Assembly: GCA_005473895.2 (NCBI GenBank)
Contig: SRJI02000008.1
Coordinates: 1-64,000, forward strand
Length of the DNA stretch: 64,000 nt
Direction: 5' to 3'
Source: Carideicomes alvinocaridis
GTDB taxonomy: Bacteria > Pseudomonadota > Alphaproteobacteria > Rhodobacterales > Rhodobacteraceae
Shown: one piece after another, positions 39,170 to 48,359 of the stretch
Numbering within the stretch: position 1 is the first letter of the stretch
How the letters are laid out: each line of letters starts with the position of its first letter
The notes under the pieces: generated by a model
What the model saw: only the letters and a program-made list of their open reading frames with translations
Database searches by the model: none
What the model was told of the DNA's origin: nothing
Position numbers and translations under genes: made by a program

Positions 39170-40753
39170 TCAGGCGGCCACCCACATTTTCATCGGAGCG
39201 TAGAAGTTGTTGAGCTCGAAGCCGACCTTGGCGTCCTCCCAGCCGGCGACGCGATCCGACACGCCGTCCACGAAGTCGTTGAACATCGGCAGGATCAGGC
39301 CGCCCTTGTCATGCACCAGCATGGACATCTCGGCATACATCTCCTTGCGCTTCTGCTCGTCCAGCTCGGCGCGCGCCTTGAACAGCAGCTCGTCGAAGCG
39401 GTCGTTGAAGAACCGGGTGTCGTTCCAGTCCGCCGTCGAGAGGTAGGCGGTGGAGAACATCGCGTCCTGGGTCGGGCGGCCGCCCCAGTAGGAGGTGCAG
39501 AACGGCTTGGCGTTCCAGACTTCCGACCAGTAGCCGTCGTTGGGCTCGCGCTTGATGTCGATGTTGATGCCGGCGGCGCTGGCCGATTGCTGGAAGAGCG
39601 CCGCGGCGTCCGGAGCCCCCGGGAAGGAGTTGTCGGAGGTGCGCAGAAGGATGGAGCCTTCGTGACCCGACTTCTTGTAATGGTGCTTGGCCTTGTCGGG
39701 ATCGTAGCTGCGCTGCTCCAGCGGGGTGTAGAGCGGGTAGGAGGAGTTGATCGGCGTGTCGTTGCCCACCGAGCCGTAGCCGAAGAGGATCTTCTCGACC
39801 ATCTCCTCGCGGTTGATGGCGTATTTCAGCGCCATCCGCAGGTCGTAATTGTCGAAGGGCGCGGTGTTGCAATGCATGATGAACACGTAATGGCCCGGAC
39901 CCGAGGTGGTGCGGATGTCGATGTTGGGCGCGCGGCCCACCAGGTTCGCGGTGCGCGGAGGCACGCGGTTGACCATGTCCACCTGGCCCGATTGCAGCGC
40001 GGCCATGCGGGCGGTGTCGTCGTTGATCACCGTGAACTCGATCGTGTCGGCATGGCCCAGGTCGCCCCAGTAATCGTCGCGCTTGGTGGCGACGAAGCGG
40101 ACGCCCATGTCCACCGTCTGCAGCACGTAGGGGCCGGTGCCGATGGCCGCCGTCGGATCGTCCTTGCCGCCGTTGGGCTGGATGATCAGGTGGTAGTCGG
40201 TCATCAGGTAGGGCAGGTCGGCGTTGGGCTGGTCAAGCTCGACGATGAAGGTGTTGCCCTCGACCGACATGGACTTGATGCCGCGCATGATGCCCAGCGC
40301 GCCGGACTTGGTGTCCTCGCCCGAGTGGCGCTCCATCGTGGCCAGCACGTCCTCGGCGGTGACGTCCTTGCCGTTGGAGAAGGTAATGCCGTCGCGGATC
40401 TTGAAACGCCAGATCTTGGCGTCGTCGGAGGCTTCGTAGCTTTCGGCGACCTTCGCCTCGAGCCCGCCCTGCGGGTCAAGCTCCAGCAGCGGCTCGCCCC
40501 AGAGGCGCAGGACCGAGGTCGCGGTGGCATTGGTGGCCAGCGCCGGGTCGAGGCTGTCCGAGGACGCGCCGCCCTGGATGCCGACGCGGATCGTGCCGCC
40601 CTTCTGCGGGGTCTGGGCGCGCAGCGAGGTGGCGAGCATGGTGTTGGCCATGGCGGCACCGACCCCCAGCGCGGAAACACGGCCGAGGAAGGCGCGGCGC
40701 GACATGCGGTTCATCTGAACCTGCCGCTTGAGGTATTCGAGTTGGTCTTTCAT
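39170..40753 (-). CDS. Periplasmic solute-binding protein (SBP_bac_5, peptide type)
   Basis: About 527 residues. The start at 40753 has AGGGAG 9 nt upstream and is preferred to 40855. A twin-arginine signal (MSRRAFLGRVSALGVGAAMANTMLATSLRAQ) leads into the family 5 fold: DALATMERHSGED-like segment (VLATMERHSGEDT), then YVLQTVDMGVRFVATKRDDYW and the peptide-site half. It feeds the DppB/DppC/ATPase importer encoded directly downstream. Confidence 0.92.
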   Translation of the reverse strand: MKDQLEYLKRQVQMNRMSRRAFLGRVSALGVGAAMANTMLATSLRAQTPQKGGTIRVGIQGGASSDSLDPALATNATATSVLRLWGEPLLELDPQGGLEAKVAESYEASDDAKIWRFKIRDGITFSNGKDVTAEDVLATMERHSGEDTKSGALGIMRGIKSMSVEGNTFIVELDQPNADLPYLMTDYHLIIQPNGGKDDPTAAIGTGPYVLQTVDMGVRFVATKRDDYWGDLGHADTIEFTVINDDTARMAALQSGQVDMVNRVPPRTANLVGRAPNIDIRTTSGPGHYVFIMHCNTAPFDNYDLRMALKYAINREEMVEKILFGYGSVGNDTPINSSYPLYTPLEQRSYDPDKAKHHYKKSGHEGSILLRTSDNSFPGAPDAAALFQQSASAAGINIDIKREPNDGYWSEVWNAKPFCTSYWGGRPTQDAMFSTAYLSTADWNDTRFFNDRFDELLFKARAELDEQKRKEMYAEMSMLVHDKGGLILPMFNDFVDGVSDRVAGWEDAKVGFELNNFYAPMKMWVAA

Positions 40754-40991
40754 GTCGTAAACTCCCTGGTCGTCCTTTGGTCCGGGTCCTCGGGGTGCAG
40801 GATCTGGCGGCGCGGCAGGGCCGCACGCGACGGACGTCTTATTGTTGATCGTCAAATGAAGGCGCCCGAGTCAGCCGCCCTCTGCTCCCCGTTTTCTTGA
40901 CTGACGAGTCAACAATGCCGATTGAGACCCGGGCTTCAAGGAAAAACTTCGTCTCGGTTATGTGACAATTACCCGCCGTGGCGGCAGATGC

Positions 40992-42986
40992 TCACAAATG
41001 ATCGCGGGGAATACGGTCCTCGACGTCGCGCGCATAGACCAGTTCCTCGCCGGCCCAGGCCTCCACGCGGCCGGTCAGGTGGAAATGCGTCGCGTCGGAC
41101 CACATCTCGGCGAAGGTCTCGGTCCGCACCTGCCAGTCGCCCCGTCCCGATTCCTCGGTCCAGTGGGTGCGGCCGCGGGCCGAGAGCGGATCGTCGGGAT
41201 GGATCACCCACCATTCGCGCGCCACGCTGCCGCTTTCCAGCCCGTGATCGCTGTCCCGGCGGCGTCCGAAATCGTCCATGATCTCCAGCGTGACCAGCCC
41301 CGAGCCCATGTCGGTGACCACGCGCCGGCTGTTCTGCGGCTCGCGCAGGGTCTCGGTCTGCCAGGGCGTTTCGGCCTCGGGGGGCGGAAAGGCCCGTTCC
41401 TCGCCCTCCGCCGTGGCCCGCACGGGCAGGTCCAGCGCCCCCTCCAGAAGCGTCAGTTCAGCAGCCTCGGGTGCCGGCCAGAGCAGCGGCCAATAGGCGT
41501 TGGAGATCGCCACGCGGATGCGGTGCCCCTCGGGCACGCGGTAGGCAATGTGATCGAGCGGCAGGGTGATCTCCACCGGCTCGCCCGGCGTGAGGGCCGC
41601 GGGGTCGGCATGGGACTCGCGGTGGCTCAGGTTGAGCACGCCGTAGGTGATTCGGCTCGACGCGCCATCGGGGTGGAGGTGGTTGAGCCGCACCGCGATC
41701 TGGCCCTGCGGCTTGTCCGAGCGCAGGCGCAGACGGATCACCGGCGCGCCCACCACGTCGGTCGCCGCCTCCAGCGGGTCCGAGGTGAAACAGACCGACA
41801 TGGCATCGTCGCCCCGCTGGTCCCCGGGCATCTCCGGTCCCAGCCAGATGGCGCAATATTCGCCCGCCGCCATGCCGCAGGTCTGCGGCGAGGCCACGGG
41901 CAGGCCCAGCTCGCCGCCCGCGCCGCCGAGGCTGCCGTCACCGCCGAGCTTCATCTCGCGCATCTCGGGGCTGCCGGGCCAGGCATCCTCGGTGATCCAC
42001 CGGCCGGGACGCTCGGTGTACCAGGTCGCCGGCCGCAGCCCGTCCATCAGGTACATGGAATAGGCGGGGTCATCCTCGGCCCCGTTCTCCACGCCCTTGA
42101 GCCAGCGGTCCCACCAGCGCAGCGCCTCCTGCAGGAAGCCGATCCGCGGCTCGGGGACGGCGAAATGCGGGTACTTGTGGATCCAGGGGCCCACGATCCC
42201 CTTGGTGCCGGGCACGTTCTGCACCAGCTGCGGCACCGCGTTCTTGTAGGCGTCGCCCCAGCCGCCGACGGCCAGGACCTTGGCCTTGAGCCTGGAGTAA
42301 TCCTCGCAGACGGACCCGTGTTCCCAGTAGGCATCCCGCCGCTGGTGGCGCAGCCAGGTCGAGGTCAGGAACGGCTCCGCCTCCAGCCGTTGCAGCCACA
42401 TGCGCTTCCAGTCGTCGCCGACCAGCGCCGGGTCGGGCGGGCGCGAGGAATAGGCCCACATGGTCGATCCCCAGCCGAGGTTCTCGTTCAGCAGGCAGCC
42501 GCCCTTGTAGTGGATGTCGTCGGCAAAGCGGTCGACGGTGGAGCAGAGCGTGATGATCGCCTTGAGCTCCGGCGGCTCAAGCGCGGCCATCTGCAGCGAA
42601 TTGAACCCGCCCCATGAGATGCCAATCATGCCGATATTGCCGTCGCACCAGGGCTGGGCGGCCAGCGCGCGCAGCACCTCCAGCCCGTCGGCCTGCTCCT
42701 GCGCGGCGTATTCGTCCTCCATCACGCCCTGGCTGTCGCCGTTGCCGCGCATATCGACGCGCACCGCCGCGTAGCCCCGCTTGGCGAACCAGGGATGGGT
42801 CAGCGAATCCCGCGCCGCGGTGCCGTCGCGCTTGCGGTAGGGCAGGTATTCGAGGATGACCGGCACCGGCGCGTCCTCGGCATCGGCGGGCCGCCAGACC
42901 CGGGCCGAAAGACGGCAGCCATCGGACAGGGTGATGCCCAGGTCGGGCTCTTCGATGATCTCGCGCAGGGCGTTGCTGTGTTCCAT
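40992..42986 (-). CDS. CocE/NonD-family hydrolase (X-Pro dipeptidyl-peptidase S15 fold)
   Basis: 664 residues. The alpha/beta hydrolase part opens ILEYLPYRKRDGTAARDS and has the nucleophile MIGISWGGFNSLQMAA; VDMRGNGDSQG is the family turn, and the catalytic His is probably in GPWIHKYPHFAVPEP. The C-terminal half is the jelly-roll of the S15/CocE family (VTLPLDHIAYRVPEGHRIRVAIS-like: ITLPLDHIAYRVPEGHRI). The frame is open far upstream but the family N-terminus begins at MEHSNALREIIEEPDL (42986). It may act on amino-acid esters or peptides imported by the neighbouring ABC system. Confidence 0.9.
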   Translation of the reverse strand: MEHSNALREIIEEPDLGITLSDGCRLSARVWRPADAEDAPVPVILEYLPYRKRDGTAARDSLTHPWFAKRGYAAVRVDMRGNGDSQGVMEDEYAAQEQADGLEVLRALAAQPWCDGNIGMIGISWGGFNSLQMAALEPPELKAIITLCSTVDRFADDIHYKGGCLLNENLGWGSTMWAYSSRPPDPALVGDDWKRMWLQRLEAEPFLTSTWLRHQRRDAYWEHGSVCEDYSRLKAKVLAVGGWGDAYKNAVPQLVQNVPGTKGIVGPWIHKYPHFAVPEPRIGFLQEALRWWDRWLKGVENGAEDDPAYSMYLMDGLRPATWYTERPGRWITEDAWPGSPEMREMKLGGDGSLGGAGGELGLPVASPQTCGMAAGEYCAIWLGPEMPGDQRGDDAMSVCFTSDPLEAATDVVGAPVIRLRLRSDKPQGQIAVRLNHLHPDGASSRITYGVLNLSHRESHADPAALTPGEPVEITLPLDHIAYRVPEGHRIRVAISNAYWPLLWPAPEAAELTLLEGALDLPVRATAEGEERAFPPPEAETPWQTETLREPQNSRRVVTDMGSGLVTLEIMDDFGRRRDSDHGLESGSVAREWWVIHPDDPLSARGRTHWTEESGRGDWQVRTETFAEMWSDATHFHLTGRVEAWAGEELVYARDVEDRIPRDHL

Positions 42987-43271
42987 GCGCGGAACCTGCG
43001 GCGGGGAAGGGACCTCGTCAAGCGGATGCGCGAATCGACGTCGGCTTGCATCGGCGGGCGGGGGAGGCGCTCGCAGGGCCTGCCCGCTTCGGCGGCAGTC
43101 ACGGCGATGTGAGCCTTGGCCGCGGGCGGGCGGTGAGCCCGCGCAGGGCGGGGCCAGCGCGGCGCCCGGGGCGGCCTCGCCTGTCCGCGCCGCAGGGGAA
43201 GGGGCTTGGCGCAGCGGCGGATCTGGGCAAGGTTCGGGGCGACCACGTTCCGCGATCCGAGGAGACACGAG

Positions 43272-44165
43272 ATGCGCCTGCTGACCTGGCTGGGGGCCCT
43301 GATCCTGATCGGTGCCGCCGTCTACTGGTACGTGACCCGCCCGCAGATGGTGGAGGCCGCCACCTTCGAGGGGCTGGAGGGCGATGCCGCGCGGGGCGAA
43401 ACGATCCTCGCCGCGGCCGGCTGCGCCTCCTGTCACACCGACCCGGAGGCAGAGCCGGCCTGGCCCCCGGTCCTGTCGGGCGGCCAGCGGTTCGAGACCG
43501 GGTTCGGCACCTTCATCTCGCCCAACATTTCGCCCGGCCCGGCGGGCATCGGCGGCTGGAGCCTGACCGATTTCGCCAACGCGGTGAAACGGGGCGTCTC
43601 GCCCTCGGGGGCGCATTACTTCCCGGCCTTTCCCTACACCACCTATATCCGGGCCGACCCGCAGGACGTGGCCGATCTCTACGCCTACATGCAGACGCTC
43701 CCGGCGTCGGAGGCAAAAAGCCGGGCGCATGACGTGGCCTTCCCGTTCTCCATCCGGCGCAACCTCGGCGGCTGGAAGTTCCTGTTCCTCGACGACGACT
43801 GGGTGCTGAACGGGGCAAAGGGCGAGCAGGTCGAACATGGTCGCTACCTGGTGGAGGCGCTGGGCCATTGCGGCGAATGCCACACGCCGCGCAACGCACT
43901 GGGGGGCAGCGACCGCTCGCGCTGGCTGGGCGGGGCGCCGCATCCCTCTGGCAAGGGCCGGATCCCCGACATCACCCCCGGCGGGCTGACCTGGTCGGCG
44001 GGCGAGATCGCGGAATACCTGAAGTCGGGCTTCACCCCGGATTTCGACACGGCGGGCGGCGAGATGGCCGAGGTCGTGGAGAACACCGCCCGGCTCAGTG
44101 ATGCCGACCGGGCCGCGATCGCCGCCTATCTCAAGGCGGTGCCGGCGGTCGAGCCGGCCGAGTGA
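43272..44165 (+). CDS. Membrane-anchored diheme cytochrome c
   Basis: 297 residues with N-terminal anchor (LLTWLGALILIGAAVYWYV) and two heme-binding sites CASCH and CGECH. Met ligands probably lie in later loops (GGEMAEV and YAYMQTLP). GGAG precedes the ATG at 43272. Such proteins are electron-transfer subunits of periplasmic dehydrogenases; no dehydrogenase gene is adjacent, so the partner is unknown. It diverges from the CocE gene across about 285 bp, in which I see no gene. Confidence 0.9.
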   Translation: MRLLTWLGALILIGAAVYWYVTRPQMVEAATFEGLEGDAARGETILAAAGCASCHTDPEAEPAWPPVLSGGQRFETGFGTFISPNISPGPAGIGGWSLTDFANAVKRGVSPSGAHYFPAFPYTTYIRADPQDVADLYAYMQTLPASEAKSRAHDVAFPFSIRRNLGGWKFLFLDDDWVLNGAKGEQVEHGRYLVEALGHCGECHTPRNALGGSDRSRWLGGAPHPSGKGRIPDITPGGLTWSAGEIAEYLKSGFTPDFDTAGGEMAEVVENTARLSDADRAAIAAYLKAVPAVEPAE

Positions 44166-44264
44166 TCCGCTACCACCCGGGGGCGAGGACAGGCTGATTG
44201 CCTCCCGCGCCCCGATTAGCCAGTCTGCGCCGCGACGATGCGGGCAGGCAGAAAGGCGGATGCG

Positions 44265-45233
44265 ATGCGGGTGATCATACTTGGACTGGGGGCCATCGGC
44301 GGCACGGTGGCGGCGGCCCTCGCGCTGGCGGGGCAGGAGGTGCTGGGCATCGCCCGCGGCGCGCAGCTGGACGCGATCCGCGAGGGCGGGCTGACCCTGC
44401 GCACGCCCGAGGGCACGCGGACGGCGCGTTTCGACTGCGTGGGCTCGCCCTCGGAGGTCGAGTTCCGGCCCGACGACGTGGTGCTGCTCGCGACCAAGAC
44501 CCAGCACAGCCTGCAGGCGATGGAGGATCTGCGCGCCGCCGGCATGGATGATCAGCCGCTCTTCTGCCTGCAGAACGGGGTGGAGAACGAGCGCCTGGCG
44601 CTGCGGCGCTTTCCCAATGTCCACGGGGTTACGGTGATGATGCCCGCCCAGTTCCTCGTGCCCGGCGAGGTGGCCTGTTTCAGCACGCCCTGCCACGGGC
44701 TTTTCGATATCGGCCGTTACCCTGCGGGTTCCGACGCGGATGACGAGCGGCTGTCCGAGGCGCTGAACACCGCCAATATCGCGGCTTTCGTGGCGCCCGA
44801 CGTGATGGCCAGCAAGTACGGCAAGCTGCTGCTCAACCTGCGCAACGCGGTGCAGGCGACGATCGGCATGCAGGAGAACACCCGCGCCATCGACGCCCGT
44901 CTGCAAGAGGAGGCGCGTGCCGTGCTGGAAGGCGCCGGTATCGCCTGGAAGGACGTGAGCGGCGCCGATCCGCGCCGGGACCGCTACCTCAAGATCGTCG
45001 ATATCGCCGACGTGAAGTGGGCGGGCTCCTCCTCGGTCCAGAGCCTGCTGCGCGGGACGGCGTCGATCGAGACCGACTACCTCAACGGGGAGATCGCGCT
45101 GTTGGCGCGGCTGCACGGGCTGCAGGCTCCGGCCAATGCGTGGTTCACCCGCCGCGCCGCGCGCATGGTCGCCGACCGCTCCGAGCCGGGCACCGTCCCG
45201 CTGGCCGAGGCGGAGGCCGCGCTGGGGCTCTGA
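44265..45233 (+). CDS. Ketopantoate reductase (PanE/ApbA) family protein
   Basis: 322 residues. N-terminal Rossmann motif VIILGLGAIGGTVAAALALAG, the family turn ATKTQHSLQAMEDL and LQNGVENE, and the C-terminal helical domain with the catalytic Lys region VMASKYGKLLLNLRNAV. PanE makes pantoate for CoA, but several paralogues act on other 2-oxo acids; this one is not in a pan operon, so its substrate is open. Confidence 0.85.
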   Translation: MRVIILGLGAIGGTVAAALALAGQEVLGIARGAQLDAIREGGLTLRTPEGTRTARFDCVGSPSEVEFRPDDVVLLATKTQHSLQAMEDLRAAGMDDQPLFCLQNGVENERLALRRFPNVHGVTVMMPAQFLVPGEVACFSTPCHGLFDIGRYPAGSDADDERLSEALNTANIAAFVAPDVMASKYGKLLLNLRNAVQATIGMQENTRAIDARLQEEARAVLEGAGIAWKDVSGADPRRDRYLKIVDIADVKWAGSSSVQSLLRGTASIETDYLNGEIALLARLHGLQAPANAWFTRRAARMVADRSEPGTVPLAEAEAALGL

Positions 45234-45309
45234 TCGGGTGTCGAATGGAAGGCTGCACCGTCGCTGGGCGTCTTGTCGTCGGCTCGGCCGCCCGGACTGA
45301 CGGCCCCGA

Positions 45310-45386
45310 CCACTGCGTGATTCACTGACCGCGACGTGCCGGGTACCGTCCTCCTGGCCGAAGCGGAAGCAAAGCTGGAGATTTGA
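45310..45386 (+). pseudogene. Duplicated tail of the PanE-like gene
   Basis: After the PanE-like gene ends (SEPGTVPLAEAEAALGL), a second out-of-phase copy of its end appears: VPGTVLLAEAEAKLEI followed by TGA at 45384-45386, preceded by FTDRD, parallel to WFTRRAARMVADRSEPG. Only about 20 residues are left. It is the remainder of a tandem paralogue or of an unequal recombination. Confidence 0.5.
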
Positions 45387-45413
45387 CCCCTGCCGATCGC
45401 GGGGAGCCGCGGC

Positions 45414-46676
45414 TCAGGACAGGGCGTCGCGGACCGGCGCCTTGTCGTGGTCGAGCAGCAATTGCTCGTCGCAGCGATCGCGCAGGTGGCGCCCGAGCCG
45501 GCGCGCCGGGCCCCGGTCGCGCCATTGCCCCTCGCGCGACAGGGCCGCCAGCACATGGGCCAGCCGCAGCGCCACGTCGGGCCGCGCGGCGGCATCGAAG
45601 GTCAGCGCGCCGAAGGCCGCATCAACCAGGTCCCCGGCAGTCAGTTCCGGCACGTGGACGCGGTCGCAATCGGGCCCGTCATCCCTGGGCGTGCCGTCTT
45701 CGCGGTCGTCGCGGCCGGTCCCGTGCTCGGGGCGTTCCCAGAGCAGGCGGTGCAGCCGGTCGATCACGTCGATCGCCGTGCCGGGGTCGTTCACCCCGGG
45801 GGACAGGGCGCGGATCGCGATCTCGCTCAGCACGACCAGGCCATAGCGGGCATCCTGCTCGAAGGTGCGGATGTCGCCGATGGTGAAGCCGGAGAGCGCG
45901 TCCTCCGCCGCCGCGTCCGTGCCGCCCTCCATCCACGCCAGCACGTCGTCCCGCATGACATGGCTTCCCGGCAGGACGAGGAGGTGGATGCGCAGATCGT
46001 GTTCCTCGGCCTTTTCCTGCAGCGCCATGACGTCGACGATCTGGACATAGCCCCCGCGCGGGGCGCAGAGCGGCGTCGCGCCCTCCGGCAGATGTTCGAC
46101 CGGAGCGAGGCCACCCATATGCGGCGTGCGGGACAGGCTGTCGAGCGGCGCCCGGGCGCGCCGGTCCAGCGTGTCCAGCGTGTGATCCATGGAGCCCAGA
46201 TGCGTCAGGTGGTCGATCCAGCGCAGGATCGCCAGCACGATCAGCACCACCACGAGGATGGTGAAGCCGAAGACGGTGACAGAGGCCGCGCGGTCGTAGA
46301 CCTGGGCGCGGAACAGGATGATGGCGGTCAGCGAGAAGATGAAGGCGCCGGTGAAGGTGGCCAGAGCGTTCTGGGTGGTCGTGTCCTCCAGCAGCACGCG
46401 GTAGCTGCGCGGCGTGGCCTGCGACTGCGCGGCCCGGTAGGCGCCCACCATGACGTTGAGCGAGAAGGTCGTCACCGCCAGCATCGACGAGGCGAGGATC
46501 GTCAGCACCGGCATCACCGCATTGCGGTCGAGCCGGTCGACCAGCCGCTCGGGCAACAGCGGCGACAGCAGCGGCGCGAGCAAGGCCGCGGCGAGCGACA
46601 GCAGCGAGATGAGGACGACCCTGACCCAGAGCGTTCGGGTGTAACGGAGCAGGGTCAACAGCTTGCTGGACAGCAT
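45414..46676 (-). CDS. DUF2254 membrane protein
   Basis: 420 residues with four predicted membrane helices in the first half (VRVVLISLLSLAAALLAPLL; VLTILASSMLAVTTFSLNVMV; ATFTGAFIFSLTAIILF; VTVFGFTILVVVLIVLAIL) and a cytoplasmic domain containing APRGGYVQIVDVMALQEKAEEHDLRI and ALSPGVNDPGTAIDVIDRL, the DUF2254 signature. Function unknown in general. Confidence 0.85.
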   Translation of the reverse strand: MLSSKLLTLLRYTRTLWVRVVLISLLSLAAALLAPLLSPLLPERLVDRLDRNAVMPVLTILASSMLAVTTFSLNVMVGAYRAAQSQATPRSYRVLLEDTTTQNALATFTGAFIFSLTAIILFRAQVYDRAASVTVFGFTILVVVLIVLAILRWIDHLTHLGSMDHTLDTLDRRARAPLDSLSRTPHMGGLAPVEHLPEGATPLCAPRGGYVQIVDVMALQEKAEEHDLRIHLLVLPGSHVMRDDVLAWMEGGTDAAAEDALSGFTIGDIRTFEQDARYGLVVLSEIAIRALSPGVNDPGTAIDVIDRLHRLLWERPEHGTGRDDREDGTPRDDGPDCDRVHVPELTAGDLVDAAFGALTFDAAARPDVALRLAHVLAALSREGQWRDRGPARRLGRHLRDRCDEQLLLDHDKAPVRDALS

Positions 46677-46784
46677 CGGGTTCCTCGGGACACGGCGGCC
46701 GGTGCCATTAACTGGCCTTTTCCCGGCGGCTGTCCAGCCCTAGCGCGCTCGCGTTACCCCCGCGGTGGGACGTGTTCTGGCGGG

Positions 46785-47381
46785 TTAGCGGTCGCGAATC
46801 CGGGTCAGCGGCAGATCGGCGAGGATGTCGTCGAAGATCTCGCGCTCGCGCCGGGTCAGCGGCTGGTGGCGCGGGTAGCGGGGCGCGTCGCGGTCGTCGA
46901 GAAGCGGGGCCTTCCATCCGCCCGTGGTCTCGACGAAATGCGCGAGCCCGGCCTCTCCGTATTCGTTGAGATAGCCCTGGAAGACCACGTCGACATAGCT
47001 CAGCAGCAGCGGGTGATCCCGGTCGGGGCGGGCATGCTTGCCCTCGGGGATATGGTACATCGCCACGTCGACCGGGCGCTCCAGCGCGTGGGTGACCGTG
47101 TCGATCCCCACGCGATCGTAGCCGGTTTCGCGCTCGTCCAGCACCGCCCAGTCGCCGCCGGGCACCGAGGCGATGAGCCCGTCGATCTCGGCCTCGCTAT
47201 CGGGCTCGGCGGTGAGGAAGGCGATGGGCCGAAGGTCGGTATGACGCCACACCCGGCGCCAGCCCTTCACCCGTGCGGGGTGGGCGGCGGAATAGTCGTG
47301 GGTGGCGCGGTTCACGAGGCTGCCATAGCCGAAGAAATAGGGATCCTGCATGGCGACGAACCTGACATTCTGTTGATGCAT
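46785..47381 (-). CDS. Gamma-glutamylcyclotransferase-like protein
   Basis: About 198 residues. YFFGYGSLVNRATHDY is the GGCT-fold YGSL motif, and the conserved glutamate is probably in LDERETGYDRVGI. The fold serves gamma-glutamylcyclotransferase or gamma-glutamylamine cyclotransferase reactions. Start at 47381 (MHQQNV) or 47351 (MQDPYFFGYG); the shorter one fits the family better but the longer frame is open. It diverges from the Rrf2 gene with a shared palindrome at its start. Confidence 0.75.
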   Translation of the reverse strand: MHQQNVRFVAMQDPYFFGYGSLVNRATHDYSAAHPARVKGWRRVWRHTDLRPIAFLTAEPDSEAEIDGLIASVPGGDWAVLDERETGYDRVGIDTVTHALERPVDVAMYHIPEGKHARPDRDHPLLLSYVDVVFQGYLNEYGEAGLAHFVETTGGWKAPLLDDRDAPRYPRHQPLTRREREIFDDILADLPLTRIRDR

Positions 47382-47385
47382 GTCA
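47363..47385. promoter_or_regulatory. Candidate Rrf2-type operator
   Basis: TGACATTC (47363-47370) and GCATGTCA (47378-47385) form an 8-bp inverted repeat with one mismatch and a 7-bp centre, overall similar in form to NsrR-like sites. It lies between the divergent GGCT-like gene and the Rrf2 gene. Confidence 0.4.
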
Positions 47386-47445
47386 ATTCGCTCTTTTTGC
47401 CGGCCTGCCAGTATGGGCGGGAACCGAGCGAGGGGAGGACCCGGA

Positions 47446-47916
47446 ATGCGTGTCACCAAGAGAACCAACATCGCGATCCGCCTGCTGATGTACTGCGCCG
47501 CCAATCCCGACCGTCTGACCACCAAGTCGGAGATCGCCGCCTGCTGCCACATCTCGGAAAATCACCTGGCGCAGGTGGTGAACCGGCTGGGCCGCCTCGG
47601 CGTGCTGCAGACCCAGCGGGGGCGCAGAGGCGGCATGCGGCTGGCCCGGCCCGCCACGGATATCCGTGTGGGCGAGATCTTTCGCGCGCTGGAGGGGCCG
47701 GTGCCGCTGGCCGAATGCTTTGCGGATGCCGACAACAGCTGCCCGCTGCGCGCCGATTGCCGGCTGCGGCTGGCGCTGCGCGACGCGGCCGAGGCGTTCT
47801 TCGCGCATCTCGACGACATCACGCTCGATGCGCTGGTCTGCGGCAATGACGGACTGCTGAAGATTCTCACCCCGGACGCCTGCGCCGGACGGTCCCGGGC
47901 GGCGGTTCCCGCCTGA
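47446..47916 (+). CDS. Rrf2-family transcriptional regulator with Fe-S cysteines
   Basis: 156 residues. N-terminal winged HTH (ATLLLMYCAANP-like: AIRLLMYCAANPDRLTTKSEIAACCHISENHLAQVVNRL) and the metal-binding segment ECFADADNSCPLRADC with Cys spacing x7 and x5, the spacing found in RirA/NsrR-type Rrf2 proteins. Family members sense NO or iron/Fe-S status. GGAGG precedes the ATG at 47446. Probable targets are itself and the divergent gene. Confidence 0.85.
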   Translation: MRVTKRTNIAIRLLMYCAANPDRLTTKSEIAACCHISENHLAQVVNRLGRLGVLQTQRGRRGGMRLARPATDIRVGEIFRALEGPVPLAECFADADNSCPLRADCRLRLALRDAAEAFFAHLDDITLDALVCGNDGLLKILTPDACAGRSRAAVPA

Positions 47917-48118
47917 GCGCATGCATACGCCGCGGGCGCCCGGGCGCGACCGCTTTCGGCGATGCCCGGCCCGTGGCGCGGGGTGCAGGGGCCGTCCACG
48001 CAGGCGGCGCGGCGTGATCTGCCGGATTTCCCGGCCCCCCGACACGGGGCCCGATCCCGCCGGCATGTACACAAAGCGGGGGCTTGCCAGTGCCGGGCGG
48101 GCTGATATGGTTTTCGCA

Positions 48119-48275
48119 TCGGAACGGGAGAACCGGCCAAGCGCCGGTGCCGAAGGAGCAACCGCCCCGGAAACTCTCAGGCCCAGGGACCGGTCCGATG
48201 ACATGAACTCTGGAGAGTGGCGTTCCGCGCGCCCGCCGAAGGGATAACGATCTCAGGCAGAAGGACAGAGGGGGC
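48119..48275 (+). promoter_or_regulatory. Tandem glycine riboswitch
   Basis: Two aptamers precede gcvT. The first runs from about 48119 to 48199 with GCCGAAGGAGCAA and AAACTCTCAGGC (48149-48183). The second runs from about 48203 to 48275 with CTCTGGAGAGT, GCCGAAGGGATAAC, TCTCAGGCA and GGACAGAGGGG. These are the conserved cores of the gcvT-type glycine riboswitch, which switches on the glycine cleavage genes when glycine binds. About 85 nt separate it from the gcvT ATG. Confidence 0.93.
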
Positions 48276-48359
48276 ATCCTGCGCAGGCCGGTGGCTTGCG
48301 TGATCGCGATGCCGGCGAACGCCTGTCAGATCGGGACCCGGCGCTGAAGAGGACGCCTC

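Noticed and set aside
42987-45116. Upstream extension of the CocE/NonD frame to 1374 residues
   Set aside because: The extension is antisense to the cytochrome c and PanE-like genes and has no homologous content; the family N-terminus starts at 42986.
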